From Plecoglossus altivelis (taxonomy: Eukaryota; Chordata; Actinopteri; Osmeriformes; Plecoglossidae), in contig BROE01000001.1 of NCBI GenBank assembly GCA_036571765.1, positions 3,641,137 to 3,705,136 on the forward strand: 64,000 nucleotides of DNA, given 5' to 3'. The notes beneath the pieces are model-generated. The model ran no database searches and was not told the DNA's origin. It saw only the letters and a program-made list of their open reading frames with translations. The first letter of the stretch is position 1, and each line of letters begins with the position of its first letter. Shown one piece after another: positions 1 through 13,890 of this stretch. The position numbers were made by a program, and so were the translations under genes.

Positions 1-2473
1 CCGCCATCTCCGCCGAGACTCGGCCGTTCCAGGACACATCCCAGTATCCCCCGTCTCCTCCTCCCTCCCCGCCTCCTTCGACACGTCCGGCGCTTGCCAG
101 CCCTTTCGAGAGCTTCAGCGCTAGCCGAGGTGCGGGGGAGGGTGTGTGGAGTGGCTGCATTGAAGTGCATGTCGGTGTGTCCACACTGTGTGCAGGTGGG
201 AGGAGGTGACACCCAGACGTGTACATGCGCTTAAATCAATTACCTCACCCCGAGGTGTCTGTCTCACGGTGGTATACGCTTGGCCAATGTTTGTGTGTGT
301 GTGTGTTTGAGAGAGAGAAAGTGTGAGGGAGAAGGAGGAAAAAAAGAACGATTCCTCATCTGTTTGAGTGCTTTTCCCACCCATGTCACATCCTATTTGC
401 CCTTCATGGATCAGACTTGTGTGTTGCGGGGTTTTCCTCGTGTGTCAGGTGTCATACTGGATTTGCGTCACGTTTTGTGTAGGATGACAGTGGAGCATGG
501 GTGTGTATTGATTCAATCAGTTTGTTATGCGGGGGGGAGTGTGTACATGCCAGATCTTCTCTATTGATTCCCTCACTTGCTGAGTGTGTGACGGAGGAGC
601 GTGTGTGTAACCTCGATGCAGGATCCTCTTGGGCCTGGTCTGATATCTGTGGATGAAACTGAGACAGAATTGGAGATGTAAAAAACATCTTTTATCAGTG
701 ATTCTTCCTCGGTATGTGCTGTCTTTGAAGAGATGGAAGCTGACTAGTGCAGTGTTTGTTGTGAGCACTAGATGATAATGGATTATTCCTGCTCTCCGAG
801 GTTTGGAGGAAGGTAGATGTAGATAGGACGAGATTAAACTTTTATAGATTCACTTTCTGTGTCCTTCTCTTGTCAGATGTGATAGCTATTAGTGTTCCAC
901 AACTTTTTTTTCTCTTCCTCCCTCCCTCCCTTCTTCCCTTTCTTTCTTACTTTCTTTCTCTCCCCCTCCCCCGCTCTCTCTGTCTACCTCTCTCTCTCTT
1001 TATCTCTCAGAGTTTCTTAGGGAGGAGGTGGTAGTGCTCCTCACAGCTCAGTTCATCACCCTCTTCAACCAGACGGCCCTGGAGGTAAGACCCACGAGAG
1101 GAGACACGTTCACCTAATCCAAACCCCATCCCGGAGCGGGGCCATGTTCCTGCTCCAGACCCCTCCCCTTGCAACAGACATCCCCAGATCCTGATGTGAT
1201 GCTTCCCTCCCTCCTCCAGACCATGGTCACCCCTCTGACGCAACGCTGCTTCGGTTTTGGCGAGCTGGGGAACAGCCTGATGTACGGTCTGTGCGGTGTG
1301 GAGGTCATCCTGGGCTTCTTCTTTGTGCGCTGGCTCAGCAGCCAGGTGTCAGACCGCGCCGTGCTGGCAACCGGCCTGGTCATCTGCAGCGCCGCCTGCG
1401 TGTGGTGCCTCATCTTCCTGGCCGACCCACAGGGTGAGGCGGGTCACTCCGCTGCCTCCGCACAGCGTCGCTGTAGGGGCTGGCGGGGACGGAGGTCTGG
1501 TTACGCGCAGACGCACACGCATTTGCTTTCAGTCTTCCCTGAGTTTGTGTTTAGGTTTACATGATGTAAGTGGGGCGGGGGGGGGGACTAAGCACGTGCA
1601 CACGCACGCAAACATTCCAGCTTTCGACCTTTGCCGACTTTGGGTTTGTGATCTGTTTGCGTATGCGTGTCATGCAGCTGTTTTCTGTTCAGTGGATCTC
1701 CGGGGGTCATTTTGGACACACGGTCTTGAAGGCCGCACATATGACAGAGCGTATGTCTGTCCCACCCCCACCCCCTGCAGGCGGTTACTCCTGGGAGATG
1801 ACAGAGTTCATCGTCGGGGTGTTCCTGCAGCTGCTGGGGCTCCCCTTTGTAGCCGTGTCCCAGGTGTCCCTGTTCTCCAAAGTCACAGCTGAGAAAACAC
1901 AAGGTAGACACACGTGCCCTGAAGTCGCCTGTGAGATATCACCTTTCCCTTTCTCAGTCAAGCGTGCTTTCGTTGATCATATTTTAACATCAAAAATGTT
2001 CCTGTTATTATTCTGTTTTCTTCTTGTGTGCGCTTGATTTCAGGCTTCAGTCAGGGTGTGCGGCGCTCTGTTGGGGGGCTGGCCACCATCCTGGGACCTC
2101 TGTGGGCAGGTGGGCTGACTGGTAACTTATACCTGATGCTCGGGTTGATGCTGGCTCTGCTCATCATGATCGCCGTAAGTGGTCGACATTCTCCTCTTAC
2201 CCGCACGTGCAACCAACAATCCACAGAACTCAAAATTCGACACTACAATCCGGAACTGAATGTTTCGTTACACGGATTCAGCCTTGCAAACGATCCACGT
2301 CTTCTGTGAAAGTGGATTACGAATGGTGTTCTGGCCCTCAAACTATGATGCTGATGATGAGACCTGTGTCCCAGGTCATGACCGCGTTGTCCTACAGTCA
2401 TCTGGTGGAGCCCAAGGTGGTTCAGCACGCCCAGAGCTTTGACAGCGGGGGGCCTGGCCCCGCTCCACCCTGA
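1..2473 (+). CDS. MFS transporter, MFSD8/CLN7-like (3' part, six exons)
   Basis: The 3' part of a major facilitator superfamily membrane transporter. Exons read in one continuous frame: up to 129 (open at the window edge), 1011-1084, 1220-1433, 1781-1903, 2044-2174 and 2375-2473, ending at TGA. This gives 255 visible residues, with GT donors and AG acceptors throughout. The first exon encodes a Pro/Ser-rich loop; the rest encode the C-terminal half of the bundle. Visible segments include REEVVVLLTAQFITLFNQTA, the helix around GLCGVEVILGFFFVRW, the loop SDRAVLATGLVICSAACVWC, and a late helix with LMLGLMLALLIMIA. The overall pattern, including GERAVL-like and ILGPLWAG segments, resembles MFSD8 (CLN7, a lysosomal transporter) and the fish MFSD8-like paralogues. 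Substrate and cell location cannot be read here. The tail after the last helix is short and ends in a Gly/Pro-rich stretch. The family call is fairly firm; the exact paralogue is uncertain. Confidence 0.75.
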
Positions 2474-3038
2474 TGGTCAGCCGTCGTCAGCGGGAAGGAA
2501 CGGCCCCACGATTGGCTGACTGAAAGGCAGGTCAAAGGTACATTGTACCCAGACGGGACATGTCTGTCAAATGAACAGGAATGATATGGAATGATAGGAT
2601 GATAGGTATGCAACCCAAGTACGTAGTTTACTGTTTGTTCTGTAGGTGGGTTTTTACGGTTTACTGTGTGTTTTTGTATATACATTTCTGTATTTGATTC
2701 ATAACCTTGTTTTAACAGTCCTGAAGGGGGCGCCAGATTGCTCTGTTTAAAACATAACCAGTGATGTAATTGAAGTTGAAAGAATCTGCAGTCCTACAAC
2801 TATTTATAGTCCCAAGTGTTAATGGGAGACCATTTGTCTTTTCGTACCAATTTAAGTTTGTACCAATACTCCCTCGTCCCCTCTGCCTTTGTTCTCCTAA
2901 TAACCACCGATCCAAAAAGACTAGAATAGGAGAATATCAGTCCAGTTGCTGATCAGTGTGTAGGAATATCCTCAAGGGTAAAAGCGAGACTGATGTTTTG
3001 TGGTACAATTTTCGAATGGAATTTGATCGTCATTCATG

Positions 3039-3080
3039 AATAAATGAATACATGAATTTGATCCTGTTATTCCAAATAAA
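3039..3080 (+). terminator. Candidate polyadenylation signals of the MFS gene
   Basis: Two AATAAA hexamers at 3039-3044 and 3075-3080 (another AATAAA-containing stretch lies near 3100), about 570-610 bases after the stop codon at 2473. They are the first canonical signals downstream, so the 3'UTR probably ends here. No transcript evidence is available. Confidence 0.4.
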
Positions 3081-4421
3081 CAAAACATGAACGGTGTGAA
3101 AATAAATTGGTCACGATCAGCTTTTTAACTATTCATTTGAGCCACTTATATTATTTGTGAGCTAAAGTGATCATTTTAAGTGTTGATGACACAAAACCCA
3201 GACTCACTGTTTAGTTCACATTTTTCTGTGACTGCCAAGCTTCTGAGATTCGCGGCATTGTTTTGTGATGAGACGACCAGGCGATCCGGCTGGTAACACA
3301 CATCCGCCACTAGAGGGCACTGTGCTATTCTGAGCAGAGGCCCAATGCCCAGAGCATCATCAGTGACATTCACCTCAGCTTCACACCCAGGGTTCCCAGA
3401 CAGTCACAGCCTCCGTGTACACACCTAAAGGTACAGAGCGGGTAACCTTTGCAATGTTACACATTTTTTTTAGCTCCGGTTAGGAGATTCATGTATGGCA
3501 TTAAACACTCAACTTAACTTAATTTACTCTGTAAATTTCAGAGGTAGGCATATTTGAGAGCACATTAAAGCAGCGTAATTTAAACCATGACATTCAAGGG
3601 AGAGATAAAGAAGAACACGGAATTAGGTCAAATCTTTCCAAAGTTAGTGGAACTGCTTCGTCTGCATCGGTTTCATAAGACGGGATGAAATAAAAATGGA
3701 CCCCAATTTTAGTTTCATCCCCTTGAAATAATTCACGAGTACAAATAATAGGTCCTTCTCCCCAGCTTCTAAGTGCAGTTTTACTTTGCACTCACAAGGA
3801 CCGGCAGGAGAGTCAGAGCTGCTGTTTTTATACCTTTAAGGGTTGGTACACAGGTGTCCAATCCTCGTGTTTGTCAGACGATCCATCAGGTTGTTTCTGC
3901 TTTGATTCCCGACCAATCCAAACTGGCGGTGAACACCCCTTGAGGTATGGAGAAAAGTCCTTGTCCCCGCGTCCCGTATGGTAACCACGCTCGAGGGCGA
4001 TCACGAGCGCATGACATTTTAAATGGACATGGAAGCGGCACCGACTGATTTGGGCCGATAGGCATTTATTTAGACAGGAGCTGAGGTTTCTAAAGGCTGA
4101 AAGGATTCTTGTGGTGTCTGAGCCTGGGAATGCAGAACAGAAGATAACAAAGCTTTAGCGGACTGGCAATACCACTCTGACATGTTAGTGCCACTCGGTA
4201 CAATGAATGCAAAGCGTATGTTACTGATACATTGCATAGGAAGCACCATTATCTTGAACATTCAGCCTGTTAAACGGTACTCAACATTTCTTTATTATTA
4301 GTTAGTGAGAGATAAATTTCAATTTCTGCCTTAATGGAAATGACTTTAAACGGGCTATCTGCATGTATCAAGTGAAGTAATGCAAGTGTTTCGACTAAGT
4401 ACGTCAAATAAATCTCCCTAA

Positions 4422-4731
4422 CCAATCAACTATAAAAGGTAAATTAACTTTTAGCCGCCTGACAAAGACAAAGGTGACGTGTTTGCAAGAATAACAGCCC
4501 GGAATTTGACTGGATCCAATATATAACAATTATGTATCTTGGCCAACCAGTGGCAGCCTGGTGGTTTCTTTTCCTGATCATATTAGCTGTGTTGGGGGAG
4601 GCTGTTAATGGTCCGTGGATGATGGATGAGTTTAAGTCAGACCAGAAATATGAAGGCACCCAAATCAGGCCAGCTATATTCTTTCCCCAAACTCATTTCA
4701 GACCTGCTGTACGTGGCAGATAATGGAAGGT
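4422..4731 (+). other. Candidate small secreted-peptide gene (weak)
   Basis: A 63-codon frame (4532-4723) begins with a signal-peptide-like stretch: WWFLFLIILAVLGEAVNG at residues 10-27. A 36-residue acidic-then-basic tail follows and ends in RGR. Upstream are a CCAAT box (4422-4426) and TATAAAAG (4431-4438), about 100 bases before the ATG, a typical core promoter layout. Just after the stop is a strong donor-like AAG-GTATGT at 4727-4733. I recognise no family. A frame of this length is easily random, and no polyadenylation signal was found close by. Treat it as a hypothesis only. Confidence 0.15.
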
Positions 4732-5760
4732 ATGTTTTTAAGAGATTGCCTTGGTATGAATGTGTTGTTATGAATGTGTCTTCCTTTCTTTCCGGGGTTT
4801 AGAGTATGCATTAAAAACCTTGAAATAGTTGTCAGCATTTCTCTTCTTTGTCAAGGAGAGGCTACTATTTCACTTGTTGATTTTCATCGGGAGGTTTTCA
4901 CAAGAACATGTCGGTGTCTAAACGTAGGCTTCGCAACTATGAACGACGTCTAGGACTATAAGATCACGCTCAATTGTTAACACAAGTGGTTCTGACAACT
5001 GCAAATGCTTTGAAATCTAGGGTTGGGGTTTCTGGGAAGTGGGCCCGTTTGAATGTTTTCATTATCCGTATTTGCAAGTCTTTCATGGAGAAGTGCTGTT
5101 TCTTTGATGATGTGGAGATGCCAGCAGGGTGATGTGTAGAGGCATGTCTGAAGAGAACGAGGGTAGTATGAATTCAATAGAAGAAGACACTGGCTCATGG
5201 CTTTAGTATCAATGAACACAAACCACATCTTTACATGCCCCACCTCATAAGCTGCTCGAGCTTTAAACATGTCCGCCAAATGAATTTAACATCCAAAACA
5301 GGGAGAACTGGCAGGAAAGCAAATTATTCGATTTATTCTCGGTGACGTCAATGCACTAGGGGGGCTTAGACAGCAGCTAGAGATATGAAGCGAGGCCAGC
5401 TGAATTAGTTATCCCTAGCCGGAGCTCTGTCATTATGATTTTGTATTCTGCGGCATGTGGCCTCAGATATATTGAATCTATTGCCTCCACCCACAACAGC
5501 CTCGCCAGCCCTCCACCCCCACACTTAGATCTGCGAGGCAGGGAAACGAACCCTCCTGAGAGATAGTCGTCAGCAATTGGAATCGGAGGCTTGGCTCGTG
5601 GATGTAAACCCTTTACATCCCAATATGAAACGTCTATTATTATTTGGTGTTCGGTAGGTGAAAGAAACACACTTGTGCATATTTCATGCACAGCTCTGAG
5701 GCACACAATGATATGGAGAAAAATATGATGTTGATGTTTTCCTTTTGGGTTTGAACCCGC

Positions 5761-5761
5761 A

Positions 5762-5795
<34 letters not shown>

Positions 5796-5910
5796 GAGAG
5801 AGAGACAGAGAGACAGAGAGAGAGAGAGCCAGAGAGAGATAGAGAGAGAGAGAGACAGAGAGAGAGACAGAGAGATAGAGAGAGAGAGAGAGAGACAGAC
5901 AGAGAGAGAG
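5761..5910. repeat. GA-rich polypurine microsatellite
   Basis: About 150 bases of (GA)n interrupted by CA, GACA and GATA units, with purines almost exclusively on the + strand. It creates long spurious Ser/Leu-rich frames on the - strand, which are not genes. Confidence 0.95.
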
Positions 5911-8900
5911 CTCTGTTGATCTCAGACATTTCATCTCTGGGAGTGGTGGAGGTTAGACAGTTGTGGTCCAGCCAGACCCCTCACCACCGTGCCACAACCG
6001 ATAAAAACAAAGTCTAACAAAAGCAGCACAAATCAATAACCTCTTACCCCAGACTGCCAAAATAAAGTTTGAAAAAAATGACAACAGCAAAACTGCATCC
6101 CTCTCCCTGCATCTGACTGGGTGCTATTGGAACGGATGAGAGGACTCCCTCTTGAGTGTAAATGCTTGGTCATGCCTGTTGTTTGGCTGCGCTAAGGTCA
6201 TGGTTTGTCTGCAGCTCAAGCCACAGGAGAGCGTTCCTCTTACTAACACTAAAAGATATTCATATCCAATGATTACCGCTTCGTAGGAGGTCAGCCGGTG
6301 ATCAATAGTGGATTCTAAATCATTTATAATCCTCAGAGTAAACCCCCCCCCCCCACATCTGCTTAATGTAATTCTCAATAAAATGATACTGTGCTAACTT
6401 ACAGGAAGGGTCTGGCTAAGCTGTGATACACAGGCATAGAATTACATGGAATGGAAGCATAATATCTATAGACATATAATGTATGTACGCACCATGAACG
6501 CGCTCATACACACACATACAATGAATAAAGTCCCATGCCCCTATAGGTAAATTTTCAAAATCACCTGTGGCTGTTATTTGCCACAGCAATTGGACAAGGA
6601 GCTGTTCGACGTCTCCAGCAAAGCCTTGTGTCGTCTCCTGACAGACTTTACGGAGATTTGCGGTCTCCTGTCTACTCTCTCCACCCTCACAGACACAGAG
6701 GCTTCAGTTCATGGATTAAACTGCTTAATATACATATCACTCTGAAGATTAACCCCTCCATACACAAGCATTCCTCCGAGAAGGCCTTCCACCGGTGGTT
6801 ACCAGATACGGAGGGGTTCTTCAGTTTGGAAACCTCAGTGGCCCTAACTCCATCTAAAAGCACAGACAAAAATGACCACAAAAAAAAAACCCAAACACGT
6901 CAGCAAGCAAGAAGTGGGTATTTAACCCTGAGATCTCCTTCTTCTCTGTGGCGATGAAGCCGTAGGTTTCTTTGAAGTGCTGAACTGAAGGGAAGGCCTG
7001 TCTTCCAAGGCCCACGCACTCCAGGGGTTCCGCTTCCCAGAGGCTGTGTGTGTAATCCAGTCTAACACGCATGCAAATCTCATCTGTGCCCGCACACAAT
7101 GGCCTGTCTGTGCAGAGGTCTGGAAACAGCAAAGGGGGAGAGGTGTCTCTGTGTGTCCTCTGTGCCACAGAGGGTACCCTGATAGGCCCGTCCACAAACA
7201 GAGACTCCGAAACCAGAGAGTGTTGCTATTCTAACGCCCTCCTAATTAACACGACATTGTTATTGCTGGTGGCATCTAAACAGGGAAATTTGCAGAGCAT
7301 CTCTGGTGGAAGAACAACTTGGCAGTTGGCACCTCACAGAATACGTCCCTTAGTGTGAAATCTAAAGTTGCCAGACGGCAATCCTGGAGGGAAGATGTGA
7401 TTCTTTTGTCTTTTCTGGCCAATTAAACGGCAAGTCTTTTTGAAAATGGCAGAAAATGGTTCATACCATGCTCCAGATCTATTTCTCATGGCTAAGCCCG
7501 CCGCGGCCACAGACCATTGTTGATTCTCATTGAGTTTTTGTTGGGACCGCTGTGAAATCTGGCGTATGGGGATAGGTAGAAAAGCTCAAGGATTTTTCCC
7601 ATGGTTTTAGATCACAGGCGGAGACACAGGGACCTCACCTTACATCTGTTGCAACCTTATAGATTCACAGGATTAGGCCAGATGCTGTTTAGCACTCAGC
7701 GGCGCTCAACTCCTTCATGTGAAACATTGGATTAGATTGTCCTTGAGCCTTTGTGTAGATATGTGTCTCCATCGCCTTCAGAAGAACACAGGCCCTTTCT
7801 CTGTCACTGCCTCATGCTATTGTGGACGTGGTGGCTTGGTGCTCCTGGGTGTCTGTATGCATGCCATGCCTTGATCCGACTCCTAATAGAATGTGTGTGT
7901 TTGTGTGTGTGTGAGTGTGTGAGCAAGAGTGTGTGTGTGTGTGTGTGTATTCGCTCTAGCACCTCTATTCTATTGTGATCCCAGTTGGCAGCCTATAGCT
8001 CACCAGGGGGCCTTCACTCCAATTTGCCATCGTTTGTCACCATTTGTTCACCCAACAAACAAATGTTGGCCCTCTTTCTCTCCTGTTGGCTCATCGTTTA
8101 GACTACTTCTTATCCCCATCAGTATGGAGACATACAGTGTATTTGGATTTCAGGATTTCTTAAGCTTCCCACCCCTAATTACCTTGCATCCTCTGTTGTA
8201 CACATTGGATAGTCTTCCACCTTAACACCGAAAGTTTATGTGGACTGTAGTTGCCACTAATTGAACAATAACCAGGACAGGTCTTTTGTGGGAGACTCTG
8301 TAGTCGTCTTCAGAACAGTTCTGAGGCTGCCTGAGTCCATTGTGCCTGCAGCCTGCTGTTTCCCACAGCCTTGACATACATTGTATTAAAAGGACATCTC
8401 TATTACCGGTCACTACATTCCAAACAAATTGTATTAAGGCTCTAGCAGGCTCACACTGTATCGTGTACGTACAGCAGTGTGTAGGTGCCCAACGTTTCTC
8501 ACCAGAACAGATCCACTTAGGCGGATTTGCTGGTCTAACATGAGACAACCGCATGCTTTAGGATTTGGCCTGTTTGCACAGGTTCTCTCAGTGTCCTTAT
8601 CTCTACCAGTGTGGTGAATCTAAAGCATGTCAGAGTGTTCTACAGCACCATAAAGTCCTGGAGAAGGTCAGCCAGTTAAGGATCTGGTCTTGGGTGGGAA
8701 GCCAAGCTTCTCAACCGACTTGTCTGCAAATGGCCTGGCGGCCCATAAACTTTAGGACTGACTGGAGAGCTTAACGGTCAGGGGGGAGAACCTAGCAGAG
8801 GGGTTCATTTTCTCACTTAGCATCTCCACCCCCTGCTTCTCTCAGTGTCTGGTTTATCTTCATGTGGGGGGGTGAACTGGGAAGTGTATGTTTTGTCTGG

Positions 8901-11900
8901 CCTGGGTAACCAGTTCAGGGTTCCTTGAAACCAACCATAGAGAATAGTTGGTTTCAGCAGAGACAAGCTAGGTGAAAGCATGCTACTACTAATGCCCTGG
9001 ATAAAAATGATGCAATATCTTAATACAGCCTTTCATTCTACTGCAGTGAAATGGAGTAGTTTGGTGTCAAATATGGATACCACGTTATTAATCCTGACGT
9101 GACTTGAAATGAACACTGTGCGGCCCTAAAAAAAAACGAATGGTGAGCTCAATGGAAGTGTTGGAATGGCGATATATTATTAGTCTAAAGTAAATACAGA
9201 CCTTGCTTTTTACATCGCTTCTCTCCAGGACGTTTAAACTGCAAGCATAGCTCATGAGTTATTTATTGCAAACATAAATTGTTTTAAGAACCATGTGGAT
9301 ATCTATTCAAGATGACCTCAGTGATTAACTGAGATATCAAACAAATATGTCATTAGTTGTGTTTTGTTCACATATTCTATTGTATGTTGTTCCATTGACG
9401 TTTTAGTGTAAAACTAGATTTTACAATAGTGAAGGCACAGAAAAGTATTTCGTCCATGGCTCTATTACTGTAAAGTTGTATTGGATGTAAATTGATACTT
9501 GATGGGTGGAGCACAGACAAAACAAGCCAATCAGAGGTCAGTACCTTGCAAGATCTTGTTCCTAATTGAATCAGGTGTCCTACTAACCATAACTCAATTT
9601 CCATGTCTTCGTATCATCGACCAATGAATGCTCAGCTTGTCCTGCGTCGGCTCAGAGTCCGGTACCGTGACTTGGCCAAGTCTTGAAAAAAGAAGTCCTG
9701 AATTGAGACTTCCGGAATTAGATTATGCCCTCCAACCCTTACTGTATTCATCAGCCGTTTTAATTGAAACCACACTGCCTGTGTTTTGAAAACATAGCAG
9801 TATCAGATGCCCGGGGAAGAGTTCATGACCTTGTCCATATTTAATTCCTCCTCTAGGAACACTGACAGGAATCTGCTGGTGAGTTCATTTGCTGGTGAGG
9901 CATGGCAGAGGCTTCCCCTACGCAATCAGAATGGCTCAAAATCAAGTTGATAGCACTCTTCTCCTCCACCCTGGTTATCTCTGCACTTAAGGGATGATTA
10001 TGTGTTCTATTGGATTTCTTTTGAAACACAAACACAGGATTTTACAGGGTCAAAGGCCAACACATTCCCCATTTGAATTTCATGTTGTTTGATTTCTTTC
10101 TCTATTTTGAGGTTGTGTGTTTACGAAAATCTGCAGAAGAAGCCATACAGCGCTTTGTCAAGATTAGCGTTACCATCCATAAACCGATGAATGTGACCTC
10201 CTCACACTGGTCTGAATAGGTCTTTGATATGTTTAAAAAATCTTGTTCTTGTATGATTCAAGGATTTACCACGTAAAAGACAATAATGGATCACATCTGC
10301 TAACTTGCTATTATTTATTTCGCTTTCTTTCTTTCTTTTTCTTTCTCATCCTCTCTCTCTTTCTCTCTCCCTCACACCACTCTCCCTGTCAAGGTCTTTG
10401 TTTACATCCAGACTAAAGAAATGGTCTCTTTGTGGGTCCTTCCACCCAAATCAGATTAAAGAATATTTACAGTGTTGAGTACGAGCCAGCACTTTGATGA
10501 CCAGGATGCAAGAGCTGCAAAGAAAATGTCATCTCCTCATAAGCGAACGCAAACCCGTTTAGCTCATTGAGTTTACCTCCGTAGAAATGCCTGTTTCAAT
10601 CTGTTTTCGGTGATATTATGTACACATTAGGAAGACGGCGGACATGCCATCGTCATCACCCATATTTAGGTACGAAAAAGACGGGTTTGGACGATGATGA
10701 AAAGAAAAAACCAAGAACAGGAATAGTATTTATTGCATCCCACACGATCATAAACATCTGCTGGTGTTACCGGTTAGAAAGCAGTCGAATCTCGTCGGCA
10801 TACTGTAGTTTACTGTGTAGCTACACCCATCAGTGGGCTTGATAGGAACCTACAGCTGTACTGTACACAGTCTTCTCCACATTACTCATTATCCTTACAA
10901 ATCCCTGCGCGTGCTAACAAGGGCCTCTGCGCTGTGAATGAACAGACGGAGCTCGAGGGAAGAGGAGGATCAGAGACAAGATGCTCTGGGAAGGAGGGAG
11001 GGAGCGCGCGAGTGTGTAGGCCTATAGGAGATTCATCTTTACATATACAGCTGGGGCTCAATTAGTGTCCATTTTCTTCCTAATGAACTACTTGCTGCCT
11101 AGTTCGCTGCAGCAAAAACAAATGTTGTTTGTGGAATCACATGCCGTATCTGGTGGGCTGCCTCTAGGGCAGCCTCTAGGCCCACTGGCTTCCTCACTGA
11201 GACAGGAAGGAAAGAAGGAAGGAAGAGAAACAGTCCCAGTGGGTTCCTGTTTATCAAAGGTACTGTAGGCCCACCTGACATTTTCAGGGAACAGTAATTA
11301 TGAATTACATGATACTACAATTATGATGTCATATCCAACGAAATTAAGAGCAGAAGCTAATAACTAAACCCTGAACTTTTGAAAATCCCCTCCGAAGGTG
11401 CTGAAGTTAACGCTTGCGATGCGATGCCTGATAAAGTAGCCCCACAAAGAGCGTATTAAATTCACAAGAGGAGATGCGGTCCTCCGCAAAAGGGTCAGTC
11501 TTCTCCAAAATTATCTGTCAACTCCCTCATACCCTCTCACGCTCTTAACACCGGGGTGCGCTTCCCTCCGCCGTTGCCATGGCGACACTTTCGGCAGTAG
11601 GAAGGACGGGGGGAGTCGAAGGCGCGGTGGAGTAAAGTGAAGACTCCTTCCTAACACTTCTCAACGTTCTGTAGTTGTAATCCCCAGCTTTTGATCCCCT
11701 TTGATGGAGACATTAAACCTGGAGGAATTCAGGATGTTGCAAACTTTCAAACCCACCGGCGGAGATACTCTTGTCAGAATGCACAGCTGTCACAGGAGTC
11801 TCTCATTAGTCTCAGCTCCTACTGTGGCGAAATGGAGATCTAGGATTCCTTCCTGTGAAGGAGTTTGATATGACAGCTTCCTCTCAATATCACTAGATAA

Positions 11901-13763
11901 CTATTGGAATAACTATTCTCTCATCACGCAAGGAAAACATTAAGGGGAAATATTGTATTTAAAGCCTATAGGCAAGGGATACAGATGACTTGTAAGGGTT
12001 GATGCTCCAGGCAACATGGCATGAGGGTTCCAGTAACCCTAGGGAGGTAAACATCACAGACAGATAGAACTGATAGCTTATTGTGGATTCATGGTGACTG
12101 AAAAAAAATGTTACCGTCCAGTAGCTGGGTCGGACTAACATAAACTCATATGTATATCGATCTTAAAGTAGTGTAGATTATGTATGTGTGAAAGATAAAG
12201 AACAGATCGTTTCCCATTCGAGACACTAGCATCCGCTGCATTCACGCGAACAATTATTGTCCATCAATGACAAGATTTGATGCAGCTCGCGTTGACATGT
12301 TGCTAAGTTGGCAGGTTAACAAGGTGGTTGTGATTTAATTGCGCTAAGCTGTGTGCATCGCCAGACTGTGCGTGTGGCCATTAGTCACTAATGGTTATAG
12401 TTAAATCGGGTGTCTCGTTGTGAGTGTGCGCGAGAGTTTTATAGGCGGCATGATGAATAGTTGGTGTCAGGTGTTACCATGGGGATGATTACTTGAAAGC
12501 AGACTAGGCCGTATGAGCATGTGGGATTTCTAGCCAGCCCATCAAATGCTTGGCAGGCTATTTATTTCAGATACACAGGTAGTTTCATGCTGGAAGGATC
12601 AGTCGCGGTGTATGTGTGTCTGTGAGTCTGTGTGTGTATGTATGGGAGAAAGATGTAGAGAGACAGAGAGAGAGAGAAACAAAGTGGGAGAGAGATAAAA
12701 AGAATATTTATTGAACGGGAAAGAGGGAACAAATGAAAAAGTCTATAAATTCTTGCAGACCACACTGTTTATTCTTCCCAGAAATGTATTTGTGCTTCAA
12801 TGTGAACTTTAGAAAAAAAAAATATTTTTAGAGGTTGTATTAATCAAATTCATGACAAAAATTGTGAGAAGTCTTTATCATTTGTTTCTTTTCTTTTCAA
12901 CAGCCATAAATCTGTATAGATGATCCTCAAAGTCATGCCAATCTGTTTAGTGCATACTTTTCAACATGCCCCATGGGCTACAACAAACATACTCTAGAAA
13001 TAACCTCTGAAATCTTCAGCCTGCCTGCCATGGTTATGTTGCACAGATACTCAGATGGTTATACAAAGACTAGAAAGGCATAATCTTTGGCTCTTACAGC
13101 CTTTTCGTCTTTCTCTCTCAATTTAAGACATCTGCTCTGGGATCCTCGCTTCAAACACCCCAATAAGTTTGCTCAAAGGCCTATGGGGAGAAGACTATCT
13201 TTTTTCATTCTTCTCTATCCCTCTCTTTCCCCTCCCTGGTGGGATTTGTCATTCATGTGGGAGGTTTGTGGAACCGAAAGCCTTCAATCTCATCAGCAAA
13301 CATACAAATGCATAATCTGCCCTTTCTTCCTCTTCCATTCAGATGCATGCTAATTATCCTAGTAGGCCTCTCTTTAGAGCAAGTGTCCATCACTTTGGCT
13401 GCTTAGAACAACAATTCAGACATTAGTTCTCTACCCTGTGGCGTGTATTCCAGTCTGTTTTCTATCTAATTCCTCCAAAATAAGAGTGCCATGTATGCCA
13501 AATATCCTATACCAAACAAAGCTTTGTTCTTTTACATCGTGACATACTGTATTTTAGAATCAGAATTAGAATCAGAATTGGTTTTATTCGCCATGCAAGA
13601 TATACAAGCACAGACTTTATTTAAGGGAGAAATGCTCATTTGAGATCATAAACGTTGAAAGCTTAACTTACTCACATTGCCCAACTTCCTGATTTCCGTC
13701 TCCTATTAAAGAAATGTGGTGGAGTCCTCATGAGGCAAGTCCACGTGTATCAGTGTCATCCCT

Positions 13764-13890
13764 GCCACACATACACACTGCCACACACACACACTGGCAC
13801 ACACACACACTGCCACACACACATACCCCTCCACACACACACACTGCCACACACATACCCCACCACACACACATACCCTGCCGCACACAT
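13764..13890. repeat. CA-rich imperfect tandem repeat
   Basis: Runs of CACACA punctuated by CTGC, CTGG and ACCC at roughly 20-base spacing, that is, a higher-order repeat of the type CACACACTGC. It accounts for the His/Thr-rich and Val/Cys-rich open frames on both strands here. Confidence 0.85.

Noticed and set aside
3594..3791. 65-codon - strand frame considered as a possible LTR or retroelement fragment
   Set aside because: No retroviral or reverse-transcriptase motif and no terminal repeats found.
5377..5934. 185-codon Ser/Leu-rich frame on the - strand
   Set aside because: Its repetitive part is the translated GA microsatellite; no domain outside it.
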